64,000 nucleotides of DNA, from positions 22,623 to 86,622 of the forward strand of contig LJZQ01000016.1 of the NCBI GenBank assembly GCA_001314845.1, in the 5' to 3' direction. Under the pieces are notes generated by a model, which saw only the letters and a list, made by a program, of their open reading frames with translations, made no database searches and was not told where the DNA came from. A program made the translations under genes and the position numbers. Position 1 is the first letter of the stretch. Each line of letters begins with the position of its first letter. Positions 1 to 8,192 of the stretch are shown one piece after another. Origin of the DNA: Marinobacter excellens HL-55. GTDB lineage: Bacteria; Pseudomonadota; Gammaproteobacteria; Pseudomonadales; Oleiphilaceae.

Positions 1-2263
1 GGGCCGAACGGGCGTAACCGCTTTCCAGCAGGTCATGACTGAGAATCAGGTTTTCCGGAAAGCGTCCGTCCACGGCCTGACGGAACGCGTCGACATTGTA
101 GATACCCTTGCCGATGAACGAGCCTTCGCCAAAGACATCCTGATAGACATCCGACACCTGGCGAGTGTAGGGATCGAGCCCTGCATCACCGGCAAACAGT
201 TTGGCAAAGCGTGACCGTCTGGCACTGACCAGGCTTATGGAAGCACGGGGTTGCAGGATGGCGTAGCCTTCGACGATACGGCCTTTGGCGTCGTCATAGA
301 CCGGACGGTTGAGTGGGTGCGCCATATTGCCGACCAAGGCGCGTGCGGCATCACGGGGTAGCTGGGTGTCGGTATCCAGAGTAATGACGTACTGGATCGA
401 GTCCAGCACAGACGAATCACCAACGACCTCGGAGAAGGCCGTTTCTGCCTCGCCTCTGAGCCGCGCATTGAACTGCTCAAGCTTGCCGCGCTTGCGCTCA
501 TAGCCCATCCATACCTTTTCGTATGAGTTCCACAAGCGCGGGCGATGAAAGAGGTAAAAGATGCAGGGGCGATCGTCACGGTAGGTTGCGTTGAGGGCCT
601 CGATCCCGGATCGCGCGTGGGCAAGCAATGTGTCATCGTTCGGCATGACTTCTTCGGGTGCGTCGTTAAAATCCGTCAATAGCGCAAAATACAGGTTGGG
701 GTCGCGATTGCCGAGATAACGTATTTCCAGGGCTTCGAGCAAATGATCGATGTCCTGCGCATTGCTCAGCAAGGTTGGCACAATCGCCATGCTACGGTGC
801 TCGCTGGGTATGCCGGATGAAAAATCCAGACGTGGCAGTGTTCTTGGTGGCACCAACAGCGTGACCATCATATTGACCAGGGCAACTGCCAACGCTGAGA
901 GGCCAACCACACCCACAACCCCGAAGAACCAGAAGTGCCAGTCAGGGGCAGAGAACCCATCGAACAGATGCATTGCAACCGTGGTGGCCAGCAACGTCAA
1001 AAACAGGATCGGGCCAAGATACAGGGACAGGCGGGCAGACCGACAAGCCCGCCTGGCGCTGGTTGTCAGCGACGGCTGGCAGCTTGCCGATTGTTCGAGC
1101 ATCGGTCGGCCACTGTCGATCAGGTAGAAACCAACATGGGCGCTACGGTGTTGCGGGCCGTGTTTGACGGCGGCTGCCCGGGCGAGGGCGACTGCTTTAC
1201 GGGCAACCGCAATTTCACCACAGGTACTGCCCCGCGCGATGTCCTCAATCGCATGCCGGTAGCGGTCGCGGGTGTCGAAATCCTGCCGGGCATGGGTGCC
1301 TGATGGGTCTTCGCACAGGACTTTTTCGACGACACTGAGGGATTCGACATAGTGCTTCCAGTCCATGGAACCAATAAAACGCAGGCTGCCAATGCTGTTA
1401 GCGATGGAGATCTGATTGGCTGCGTCAGTTCGGCCGGCGGCTGCCGACAGATTGGTGGCAGTTACTCCCTGTTCGAGTAGCTTTTGCTCAACCCAGGTCT
1501 GCACGAACGCCATGGCCGGCCCCTGCGCCTGAAGCCGATCATAGAACTCTTCTACAAACGGCGCGGTCAGGGGTACATCGGCGTGGGCAAATTCGGCCAG
1601 CAGCTGAATCAACAGTTTTGGATCACTTTCTGCAGTGGCCAGCATGCGGTCCGCCCATCGAATGGCCGCATCGCGCTCTTCGCGCCGCTGGGCAATGCGC
1701 ACACCCACGCGTCGCAGGTTTTCCAGCAGCGCCAGTTGCAGCATGATGGGGAAAGCCCATAACTCCCCCAGCCTAAGGGGTTCTGCCGCCTGATAGGCAG
1801 CAATGAATTGAGTCACGTTGTCACTATCAACGCGGCCGTCCATGTGAGAGATCAGTTCAAGCGCCAGGTCGTAGATCCGGGGAAATCCCGCCAAGCTGCC
1901 CTCAGCCAGACGAGGCAACTGCCGACTGTAGCCGCGGGGGAGGTGTCGGCGGGCGAGACTTATCTGCTGCTCGATCAGATAGAAGTTGTCCAGCAGCCAG
2001 GCCTCTGTCGGTATGATGCGCTGTCCTGTGGTTGCTGCTGCTGTGACAACGTCGTACGCCTCCATCAGCACACGTGCATTGTCCGCCAAACGCGGCAGAA
2101 GCCGGTCAGGCCCCGGTTGCGGGTCTATCCGATGGCGGCCGGCCAGGGTGAGGGCGTGGCGTTTTAGCTGTTCAATGCTGAACAATTCCGCTCGCAATAG
2201 CTCGGTATCCCGGTCGTGGCGCAGCTCGTTCCCGGTCTGTGCCGAGAAACTGAATATTTTGAT
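1..2263 (-). CDS. ndvB: Cyclic beta-1,2-glucan synthase-like protein (NdvB/ChvB family), 5' part, runs off left edge
   Basis: About 754 codons of a very large inner-membrane glycosyltransferase; family members are about 2,800 aa, so most of the gene lies outside the window. NdvB proteins make osmoregulated periplasmic beta-glucans from UDP-glucose. Seen: a long helical N-terminal region, two likely membrane segments near residues 415-435 and 445-470, then a GT84-type domain with YVITLDTDTQLPRD (DxD at about residue 629), MAHPLNRPVYD, and at the window edge GSFIGKGIYNVDAF followed by LSHDLLESGYAR. The reading frame is open from an in-frame TAA just upstream to base 1. There is no ATG, GTG or TTG near the expected N-terminus. 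An ATC at 2263-2261, read as (M)KIFSFSAQTG, sits 8 nt after AAGGAG and is the best start. Family assignment is firm; the start codon is inferred. Confidence 0.85.
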   Translation of the reverse strand, partial: MKIFSFSAQTGNELRHDRDTELLRAELFSIEQLKRHALTLAGRHRIDPQPGPDRLLPRLADNARVLMEAYDVVTAAATTGQRIIPTEAWLLDNFYLIEQQISLARRHLPRGYSRQLPRLAEGSLAGFPRIYDLALELISHMDGRVDSDNVTQFIAAYQAAEPLRLGELWAFPIMLQLALLENLRRVGVRIAQRREERDAAIRWADRMLATAESDPKLLIQLLAEFAHADVPLTAPFVEEFYDRLQAQGPAMAFVQTWVEQKLLEQGVTATNLSAAAGRTDAANQISIANSIGSLRFIGSMDWKHYVESLSVVEKVLCEDPSGTHARQDFDTRDRYRHAIEDIARGSTCGEIAVARKAVALARAAAVKHGPQHRSAHVGFYLIDSGRPMLEQSASCQPSLTTSARRACRSARLSLYLGPILFLTLLATTVAMHLFDGFSAPDWHFWFFGVVGVVGLSALAVALVNMMVTLLVPPRTLPRLDFSSGIPSEHRSMAIVPTLLSNAQDIDHLLEALEIRYLGNRDPNLYFALLTDFNDAPEEVMPNDDTLLAHARSGIEALNATYRDDRPCIFYLFHRPRLWNSYEKVWMGYERKRGKLEQFNARLRGEAETAFSEVVGDSSVLDSIQYVITLDTDTQLPRDAARALVGNMAHPLNRPVYDDAKGRIVEGYAILQPRASISLVSARRSRFAKLFAGDAGLDPYTRQVSDVYQDVFGEGSFIGKGIYNVDAFRQAVDGRFPENLILSHDLLESGYARSA

Positions 2264-2468
2264 GGCTTTTGCTCCTTGCCAGACCGCAGACAGTTAACGA
2301 TTTTCATGCCGACAGCCAGACCCGTCTGTGCGATACCGAACGTTCGCTAAGTTGGTTACCGCACCGACCGTGATAATGAATCGAACTACCTTGGGCTTGT
2401 ACCTGCTGCCCGGCCTAGTCCCGGGCATCAGGAAATATCAATAAGGACTATCGATTGGAGATCAGCGC

Positions 2469-2630
2469 ATGAAGAACGATCCGGTTAAAGGAAGTTCCAA
2501 GGAAGACGGCCGAAAATCCAGAGATGACGCCCAGAAGATGGCCGAGGAAGAGAAAGCAAAAAACAAGGGAAAAGCCGACAAGCGGGGCGATAAGGGTGGC
2601 ACAGTGTTGGGAGAGATCAATGACAACTAA
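2469..2630 (+). CDS. Small, highly charged hypothetical protein (53 aa)
   Basis: Encodes a 53-aa hydrophilic peptide starting MKNDPVKGSSKEDGRK, rich in Lys, Asp and Glu, with no membrane segment or signal peptide. I do not recognise a family. The composition resembles small stress-associated cytosolic proteins, but that is only a resemblance. A GGAG sits about 8 nt before the ATG. Its last 11 bases overlap the start of the DUF3185 gene, so the two are probably translated together and may share a role in envelope or osmotic stress, given the glucan synthase gene next door on the other strand. A short inverted repeat, GCCCGG/CCGGGC, lies upstream in the 205-bp divergent gap. Confidence 0.55.
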   Translation: MKNDPVKGSSKEDGRKSRDDAQKMAEEEKAKNKGKADKRGDKGGTVLGEINDN

Positions 2631-2835
2631 TCGAACCCTGGCTCTGGTTTTGTTGGTGGTCGGTGCGATATTGCTGTTCTTTGCGTATCAGTCGTCCCAG
2701 AGCGTTGGCGATCAGGTGACGGAAGCAGTCACCGGGCGATTCACGGACTCCACCACCTGGTTTCTGATTCTTGGCGCGGCCGCTGCCGTGGCGGGTGTCG
2801 GACTACTGTTGTTCGGTAAGTCCCCACAAAGATAA
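2620..2835 (+). CDS. DUF3185-like small membrane protein
   Basis: A 71-aa protein beginning MTTNRTLALVLLVVGAILLF, with two hydrophobic segments (about residues 5-23 and 46-66) flanking a short loop with TGRFTDSTTW. This is the pattern of DUF3185 two-helix inner-membrane proteins of unknown function. The ATG at 2620 lies inside the previous gene (11-nt overlap). A longer reading from 2524 would add a basic stretch in the wrong frame of the upstream gene and is rejected. The next gene starts 14 bp downstream, so the three small genes likely form one transcript. Confidence 0.7.
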   Translation: MTTNRTLALVLLVVGAILLFFAYQSSQSVGDQVTEAVTGRFTDSTTWFLILGAAAAVAGVGLLLFGKSPQR

Positions 2836-2849
2836 CGCAGGAATCCGCA

Positions 2850-4055
2850 ATGCCTGAGGACGTGCAGGAACCCCGGGATGCTGGCGCCAGGGTTGCCGGT
2901 CAGAGCCTGCCGCCCGTGCCTGAGGGCAAGCGATTGTTCAACGTTGTTGAGCTTCGCCTGTTCCGCTACACGGCGGTTCTGCTGTCTCTGGTCGTGTTAA
3001 CGGCGCTGGCCGCCCTGATTGTATGGTCGTTGGTCTGGATGCTGGATGTGTTTTATAACCTGTTGCTGGCTCTGGCATTGGCAGGAGTCTTGGCGCTGGT
3101 GCTGTATCCGGTAGTGGAGTTTCTGCAATCCCGGCTTCACATACCCCGTTTTCTGGCGATCATGCTGTTGCTGATCGCCTTCTTTGCCGGAATCGGCAGC
3201 CTTATATTCATGCTTGTGCCTACGTTGATCGGCCAAATCGTTGAATTGATGACCGCCTTGCCCGAGACCTTGGCGCGCTGGCAGGCCCACTTTTCCCATT
3301 ACTTCCCGGAACTCAGCAGGATGGTTTCGTCGGGTTTGGATAATAGCTCCAGCGAAGAGTCTGTGCCTGTAATTGCCGATCCCGGTACCACCATTTTGTC
3401 CTATCTGGGTGTGTTGGCTGGTATCAGCTTTGTGCCTCTGTTTCTGTTTTTTATGCTGCTGTCGGGCAATCTGCTTCGAGGGCAGGCGTCTGAATTGCTG
3501 TCTGTGTTCAGCAGTCACACCCAGCAGAAGGTCCTGTATTTCATGGATGTGTTCGTTGGCTATGTCACCGCGTTTTTTCGGGGGCAGCTTATCATTGCTG
3601 TCTGCATGGGCGTTCTGTATGCCTTTAGCTTTACTGTCATCGGCCTCGACTTCGGCTTGCTCGCAGGGCTGGTGTTGGGATTGCTGAATATTGTTCCGTT
3701 TCTGGGCACTCTTATCGGTCTGTTGGTGATTCTGCCGATCGCCTATTTTCAGCAGGATGGGGGCCTGAATCTGCTGCTGTTGGGGCTAATGGCCTTCGCT
3801 TTCGTGCAGTTGATCGAAAGCTGGCTGTTGACGCCAAAGATCATGGCTAACCGCTCGGGCCTGCACCCAGCGGTGGTTGTTATATCCCTGTTGTTCTGGG
3901 GCACCGCCCTGGGCGGGATTATAGGGATGGTGCTCGCGGTGCCGTTAACGGCGTTCTTTGTCGCCATCTGGAGCGAGATCAAGGCCAGCCTTTTACACGC
4001 GTTGAGCAACGGAGATGACAATTTATCTGCGTCGATGGACGATTCCGGGGGTTGA
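2850..4055 (+). CDS. AI-2E family transporter (PerM/YdiK-like)
   Basis: A 401-aa polytopic inner-membrane protein of the AI-2E transporter superfamily (PF01594). Members include E. coli TqsA, linked to autoinducer-2 export, and Na+/H+ antiporters; the substrate cannot be told from sequence. About 45 soluble N-terminal residues precede paired helices around residues 45-115. A soluble loop follows (about 130-190), then the characteristic C-terminal block with LLNIVPFLGTLIG and GIIGMVLAVPLTAF. The length is somewhat above the roughly 350 aa typical of the family, because of the N-terminal extension. It follows the DUF3185 gene by 14 bp in the same direction. Confidence 0.85.
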   Translation: MPEDVQEPRDAGARVAGQSLPPVPEGKRLFNVVELRLFRYTAVLLSLVVLTALAALIVWSLVWMLDVFYNLLLALALAGVLALVLYPVVEFLQSRLHIPRFLAIMLLLIAFFAGIGSLIFMLVPTLIGQIVELMTALPETLARWQAHFSHYFPELSRMVSSGLDNSSSEESVPVIADPGTTILSYLGVLAGISFVPLFLFFMLLSGNLLRGQASELLSVFSSHTQQKVLYFMDVFVGYVTAFFRGQLIIAVCMGVLYAFSFTVIGLDFGLLAGLVLGLLNIVPFLGTLIGLLVILPIAYFQQDGGLNLLLLGLMAFAFVQLIESWLLTPKIMANRSGLHPAVVVISLLFWGTALGGIIGMVLAVPLTAFFVAIWSEIKASLLHALSNGDDNLSASMDDSGG

Positions 4056-4119
4056 GGTTGGCCAGTAAAGGTGTATAAATTCAGGCTAATCCAAGCCCTA
4101 CCGAATATGGGAGAAGTTG

Positions 4120-4998
4120 ATGAGTGATCCGTCCTATACGCCACCGAAAGTGTGGACCTGGAATTCCGAAAGCGGTAACAAGTTTTCCAATATCAACCGC
4201 CCGATCGCTGGTCCTACCCATGACAAGGAATTGCCGGTCGGTGAGCATCCGTTCCAGCTGTATTCGCTGGCGACGCCTAACGGGGTGAAAGCCACAATCA
4301 TGTTCGAAGAATTGCTCGAACTCGGCATCCGGGAAGCGGAGTATGACGCCTGGCTGATCAACATCATGGAGGGCGATCAGTTCAGCAGTGGCTTTGTTAA
4401 TGTGAACCCCAACTCCAAAATTCCAGCCATGCTGGATCGCAGTATGGATCCGGCCATCCGGGTGTTTGAGTCCGGCTCGATTCTGTTGTATCTGGCCGAG
4501 AAGTTCGGCAGATTTCTGCCCACCGAAGCGGGCAAGCGGACCGAGGCGTTGAACTGGCTGTTCTGGCAAATGGGGAGCGCACCATTCCTGGGTGGTGGAT
4601 TCGGGCATTTCTATGCCTATGCACCGGAAAAGTATGAATACCCGATCAATCGCTATGCCATGGAGGTAAAGCGCCAGCTTGATGTGTTGGACCGCCAGTT
4701 GGCCGAGAATCGATATGTTGCCGGTGACGACTATTCCATCGCTGACATGGCGATCTGGCCCTGGTATGGCGCACTGGTCAAGAACATGGTTTACGAGGCA
4801 GCAGAGTTCCTTGAGGCTCACACCTACACCAATGTGGTGCGCTGGACCGACGAACTGGCACAGAGGCCTGCGGTAAAGCGCGGCCGGATGGTCAACAAGG
4901 CCTGGGGTGACCTGTCCTCTCAATTGCATGAGCGCCACGATGCCAGCGATTTCGAGTTGCGGACTCAGGATAAGCTGGAAGGCAGCGAATCAAACTAG
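4120..4998 (+). CDS. yghU: Glutathione-dependent disulfide-bond oxidoreductase (YghU-type GST)
   Basis: A 292-aa Nu-class glutathione S-transferase-like protein. YghU proteins bind two glutathione molecules and show disulfide reductase and peroxidase activity in the cytosol. The protein starts MSDPSYTPPKVWTWNSESG. It then has the thioredoxin-like domain (about 45-130, with YSLATPNGVKATIMFEEL and FESGSILLYLAEKFG) and the helical C-terminal domain (about 140-260, with NRYVAGDDYSIADMAIWPWY). The ATG at 4120 is preceded by GGGAGAAG at good spacing; the TTG just before it is unlikely. It stands alone between the transporter and a convergent gene. Confidence 0.92.
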   Translation: MSDPSYTPPKVWTWNSESGNKFSNINRPIAGPTHDKELPVGEHPFQLYSLATPNGVKATIMFEELLELGIREAEYDAWLINIMEGDQFSSGFVNVNPNSKIPAMLDRSMDPAIRVFESGSILLYLAEKFGRFLPTEAGKRTEALNWLFWQMGSAPFLGGGFGHFYAYAPEKYEYPINRYAMEVKRQLDVLDRQLAENRYVAGDDYSIADMAIWPWYGALVKNMVYEAAEFLEAHTYTNVVRWTDELAQRPAVKRGRMVNKAWGDLSSQLHERHDASDFELRTQDKLEGSESN

Positions 4999-5014
4999 AG
5001 CGAGGGCGGCCTGG

Positions 5015-5263
5015 CTATTTTGGCCTCCGGTCGCCTTCCATGATTTTCGCTACGAAGACGGACTTTCCATAGGTTTCGAAGGACCACCGCAGGGTGTCGG
5101 ACAGCACTTTCATGACGTCATCGTAGTCACCGAAAATTTCGGTACTCATACGTCCCGGGTGGACTTCGAGTCCTGTTTGTTCAAGGCGCTCAATCAGATC
5201 CCAGATCGGCTGCTTGTAATCGTCTTTGAGCGGATAGCAGCTCAGTTGCACAGAAAGATACAC
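5015..5263 (-). CDS. YkoF-like thiamine/HMP-binding family protein
   Basis: A small (82 aa) protein, VYLSVQLSCYPLKDDYKQP..., resembling a single YkoF/MTH1187-type ferredoxin-like domain. Members of this family bind thiamine or its pyrimidine precursor or have unknown roles; no binding partner can be read here. The GTG at 5263 is chosen because GGGAGG lies 8 nt upstream and the predicted beta-strand begins at once. An in-frame ATG further upstream (5296) would add a basic leader unlike the family. The gene begins 45 bp after ggt on the same strand and is probably co-transcribed with it. Confidence 0.7.
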   Translation of the reverse strand: MYLSVQLSCYPLKDDYKQPIWDLIERLEQTGLEVHPGRMSTEIFGDYDDVMKVLSDTLRWSFETYGKSVFVAKIMEGDRRPK

Positions 5264-5307
5264 GGTATGCCTCCCAAGTAGTCTGAGGCGGGTCAATGCC
5301 CGCCGGA

Positions 5308-7071
5308 TTAAAAGCCCATCGCCGATGAAGTGCTTCGGCGTGGGTCTGCACCACCATAAAGGGTGCCGTCGTCGCCAATCATAATGCTCTGGATCGCGCC
5401 CATGGCAGTGCTGGTGCTGATCTTATGTCCTTTTGCCTCCAGCAAGCGAATGGTGTCTGGGCTGATGCCTTGCTCAACGCGGATCTCATCTGGCATCCAC
5501 TGATGATGTATTCGAGGGGCAGCAACTGCTGTTTGTATGTTCATATTATGGTCGATCACGTTCATCAGAACCTGAAGGGTGGTTGTAATAATGCGCGAGC
5601 CGCCCGGGCTGCCGGTAACCAGGTAGTTGCGTCCATCCCTGCGCACGATCGTCGGCGACATGGAGCTGAGCATGCGTTTGCCCGGTTCGATTTTGTTGGC
5701 TTCGCCACCCATCAATCCATAGGCATTTGCCTCGCCCGGTTTGGCGCTGAAATCATCCATTTCGTTGTTGAGCAGAAAACCGGCTCCCGCGACGGTAATG
5801 CCGGAGCCGTAACTGAAATTGATGGTGTAGGTGTTGGAAACGGCATTGCCCCAGCGGTCGACGACCGAGAAATGGGTGGTTTCCGGGCTTTCCCAGGCGG
5901 CCGGCTGGCCGGGTTTTATGTCGCTGGCTGGCCGGGCTTTGTTCGGGTTGATGCCTTTTCTTAGCTCCGCGGCATAGTCTTTGCTGATCAGGCCGCTCAG
6001 AGGAACGTCTACAAAATCAGTGTCGCCAAGGTATTCCGATCGATCGGCGTAGGCGAGTTTCATTGCCTCGGCCATGTGGTGCAGGGTGTCCGCTGAATTG
6101 TGCCCCATATCACCGATGTCGTAGTGCTCAAGAATGTTCAGGATCTGGATGATATGAATGCCGCCCGACGAGGGTGGTGACATGGAGAAGATATCGAACC
6201 CCCGGTAACTTCCCTGCACCGGTTTACGGATGGCGGGTTGGTAGTTTTTCAGGTCGTCCAACGTGATCAATCCATTGTGCCGCTGCATCTCATCGACGAT
6301 CAGGCGGGCGGTTTCACCCTCATAAAAGCCTTTGATACCGTTATCAGCAATACGCTGTAAGGTGGCGGCAAGTTCCGGTTGAGTGAACACTTCGCCAGGT
6401 TGTGGTGCCGAACCGTCCTCCTTATAAAAGGTGGCTTTAGTGGCGGGCCAGCGTTGTAGGCGGTCCCTGGCTTGTTCCAGACCTTCGGTAAAGCGGTGTG
6501 GTACCACAAAGCCGTCCCGGGCCAGGCGAATGGCGGGCGCCAGCGCCTCGCCAAGGGAAATGGTGCCGTGCCGCTCAAGCGCCAGGGCGAGTCCGGCCAC
6601 GGTGCCTGGCACGCCAGCGGCCTGATGGCTGAATCGGCTCAATTGGTTGACGACATTGCCGTCCTCGTCCTGAAACATGGTTTCGCTTGCCGCCGCCGGT
6701 GCAGTCTCACGGTAGTCGATCGCTTCCGGGGCGGCACCGTCACCGGGTGAATACAGCAAGAAACCACCACCGCCGATGTTGCCAGAGCGGGGTTGGGTAA
6801 CGGCCAATGCAAAACCGGCGGTGACTGAGGCATCAATGGCGTTGCCGCCTTCCTTTAGAACCTGAAGCGCGAGATCTGTGGCCAGGGTATGACTGGTGGC
6901 AACCATGCCCTGGCGAGCTTGCGCAGGGTGAAAACGTTCACCTTCCAGAATGGCCTGGTCGTTGGCGTGAGCGAAAACTGCCAACACCGATAGTAGCAAG
7001 CTGACTGTCGTGCCCCACAGGCTCCTTGAGGGCAGTTTTGTGCGGGGTCGGTAGATGGCTCTGTATAACAT
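5308..7071 (-). CDS. ggt: Gamma-glutamyltransferase
   Basis: A 587-aa periplasmic Ntn-hydrolase that cleaves and transfers the gamma-glutamyl group of glutathione. A Sec-type signal peptide spans about residues 1-36 (basic start, then VSLLLSVLAVFAHA). The proenzyme cuts itself before the nucleophile Thr399 in ETTHFSVVDRWGNAVSNTY, giving large and small subunits. Other family motifs are SGNIGGGGF near the large-subunit start, SYGSGI, FLLNNEMDDFS, and MLSSMSPTIV with SPGGSRIITT in the small subunit. Length matches the family (about 580 aa). It is transcribed away from purU, with a 140-bp divergent gap, and is followed by the YkoF-like gene. Confidence 0.96.
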   Translation of the reverse strand: MLYRAIYRPRTKLPSRSLWGTTVSLLLSVLAVFAHANDQAILEGERFHPAQARQGMVATSHTLATDLALQVLKEGGNAIDASVTAGFALAVTQPRSGNIGGGGFLLYSPGDGAAPEAIDYRETAPAAASETMFQDEDGNVVNQLSRFSHQAAGVPGTVAGLALALERHGTISLGEALAPAIRLARDGFVVPHRFTEGLEQARDRLQRWPATKATFYKEDGSAPQPGEVFTQPELAATLQRIADNGIKGFYEGETARLIVDEMQRHNGLITLDDLKNYQPAIRKPVQGSYRGFDIFSMSPPSSGGIHIIQILNILEHYDIGDMGHNSADTLHHMAEAMKLAYADRSEYLGDTDFVDVPLSGLISKDYAAELRKGINPNKARPASDIKPGQPAAWESPETTHFSVVDRWGNAVSNTYTINFSYGSGITVAGAGFLLNNEMDDFSAKPGEANAYGLMGGEANKIEPGKRMLSSMSPTIVRRDGRNYLVTGSPGGSRIITTTLQVLMNVIDHNMNIQTAVAAPRIHHQWMPDEIRVEQGISPDTIRLLEAKGHKISTSTAMGAIQSIMIGDDGTLYGGADPRRSTSSAMGF

Positions 7072-7099
7072 CGGATTCCTCGTTTCTGGCTGCCAGATA

Positions 7100-7127
7100 G
7101 GCTATCATAGCCGGTCATTTTTACCGG
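7100..7127. promoter_or_regulatory. Abutting inverted repeats in the ggt/purU divergent gap
   Basis: GGCTAT-C-ATAGCC (7100-7112) runs directly into CCGGT-N7-ACCGG (7111-7127). Both are perfect short inverted repeats in the shared upstream region of ggt (-) and purU (+). Their position suits an operator or a leader hairpin, but no known regulator motif is recognised. Confidence 0.25.
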
Positions 7128-7211
7128 TGCGTACGTCATTTCGTCACAGACGGTCGTTTGTGGTTTCTTGTCGCACCTGCTTTCCCGGATTCAAGTTAAG
7201 GAAAGGGTTTA

Positions 7212-8066
7212 ATGGAGCATACCTATCGTCTTGTTATTTCCTGCCCGGATCGGGTCGGGATTGTTGCCAAGGTGAGTAATTTTCTGTCCACCTATAACGG
7301 CTGGATTACCGAGGCGAGCCACCATTCTGACACTCAGTCTGGCTGGTTTTTCATGCGTCATGAGATCAAGGCCGAATCGATTCCGTTCGGGCTGGATCAA
7401 TTCCGGGCGGCGTTCGAGCCCATTGCCCGTGAATTCAACATGAGCTGGCACATTGCCGACTCGGCCCGCCCCAAGCGGGTGGTGTTGATGTGCAGCAAAG
7501 AATCCCATTGCCTGGCGGATTTATTACACCGCTGGCACAGCAAAGAGCTGAATGCCGAGATGGTTGCGGTGATCTCCAATCACGACGATCTGCGCCGAAT
7601 GGTGGAATGGCACGACATTCCCTATCACCATATCCCGGTGAGCAAGGAAAACAAGGCGGAAGCCTTTGGTCACATTGAAGATCTGCTGGCCAAGTATGAT
7701 GTCGATGTTGTGGTGCTGGCCCGTTATATGCAAATTCTGCCGGCCGATCTGTGTGAAAAATACGCTGGTAAAGTGATCAATATTCATCACAGTTTTTTGC
7801 CGTCATTCGCGGGCGCCCGGCCGTATCACCAAGCCTACAGTCGGGGCGTCAAACTGATCGGAGCAACCTGCCATTACGTGACTCAGGACCTCGACGAGGG
7901 CCCGATCATCGAACAGGATGTGATTCGCATCAGCCACAGCGACTCCATCGATGACATGGTGCGCCTGGGCAAAGACGTGGAAAAGAACGTGTTGGCGCGG
8001 GGTTTGCGGTCGCATGTTGAAGACCGCGTGATTACCTACGAAAACAAGACCGTAGTGTTTGATTAA
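7212..8066 (+). CDS. purU: Formyltetrahydrofolate deformylase
   Basis: A 284-aa cytosolic enzyme that hydrolyses 10-formyl-THF to formate and THF, balancing one-carbon units and feeding formate to purine synthesis. An ACT domain fills about residues 1-85 (YRLVISCPDRVGIVAKVSNFL). The formyltransferase-like hydrolase domain follows, with VVLARYMQILP, INIHHSFLPSF (catalytic Asn/His) and TQDLDEGPIIEQD (catalytic Asp). AAGGAAAGGG lies just before the ATG. Length equals the E. coli enzyme within a few residues. Confidence 0.96.
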   Translation: MEHTYRLVISCPDRVGIVAKVSNFLSTYNGWITEASHHSDTQSGWFFMRHEIKAESIPFGLDQFRAAFEPIAREFNMSWHIADSARPKRVVLMCSKESHCLADLLHRWHSKELNAEMVAVISNHDDLRRMVEWHDIPYHHIPVSKENKAEAFGHIEDLLAKYDVDVVVLARYMQILPADLCEKYAGKVINIHHSFLPSFAGARPYHQAYSRGVKLIGATCHYVTQDLDEGPIIEQDVIRISHSDSIDDMVRLGKDVEKNVLARGLRSHVEDRVITYENKTVVFD

Positions 8067-8192
8067 CGTGTCGCGAGAGCTGCCCCGGCCCGGTCTGGAC
8101 TGTGGTATGCTGAGAGGCTTGTTGATGACTAAAGACGGGGCCCGGAAACGGTCCCGGGACGACTTCCAGATAACGCAAAGGAACCTTTCTCG

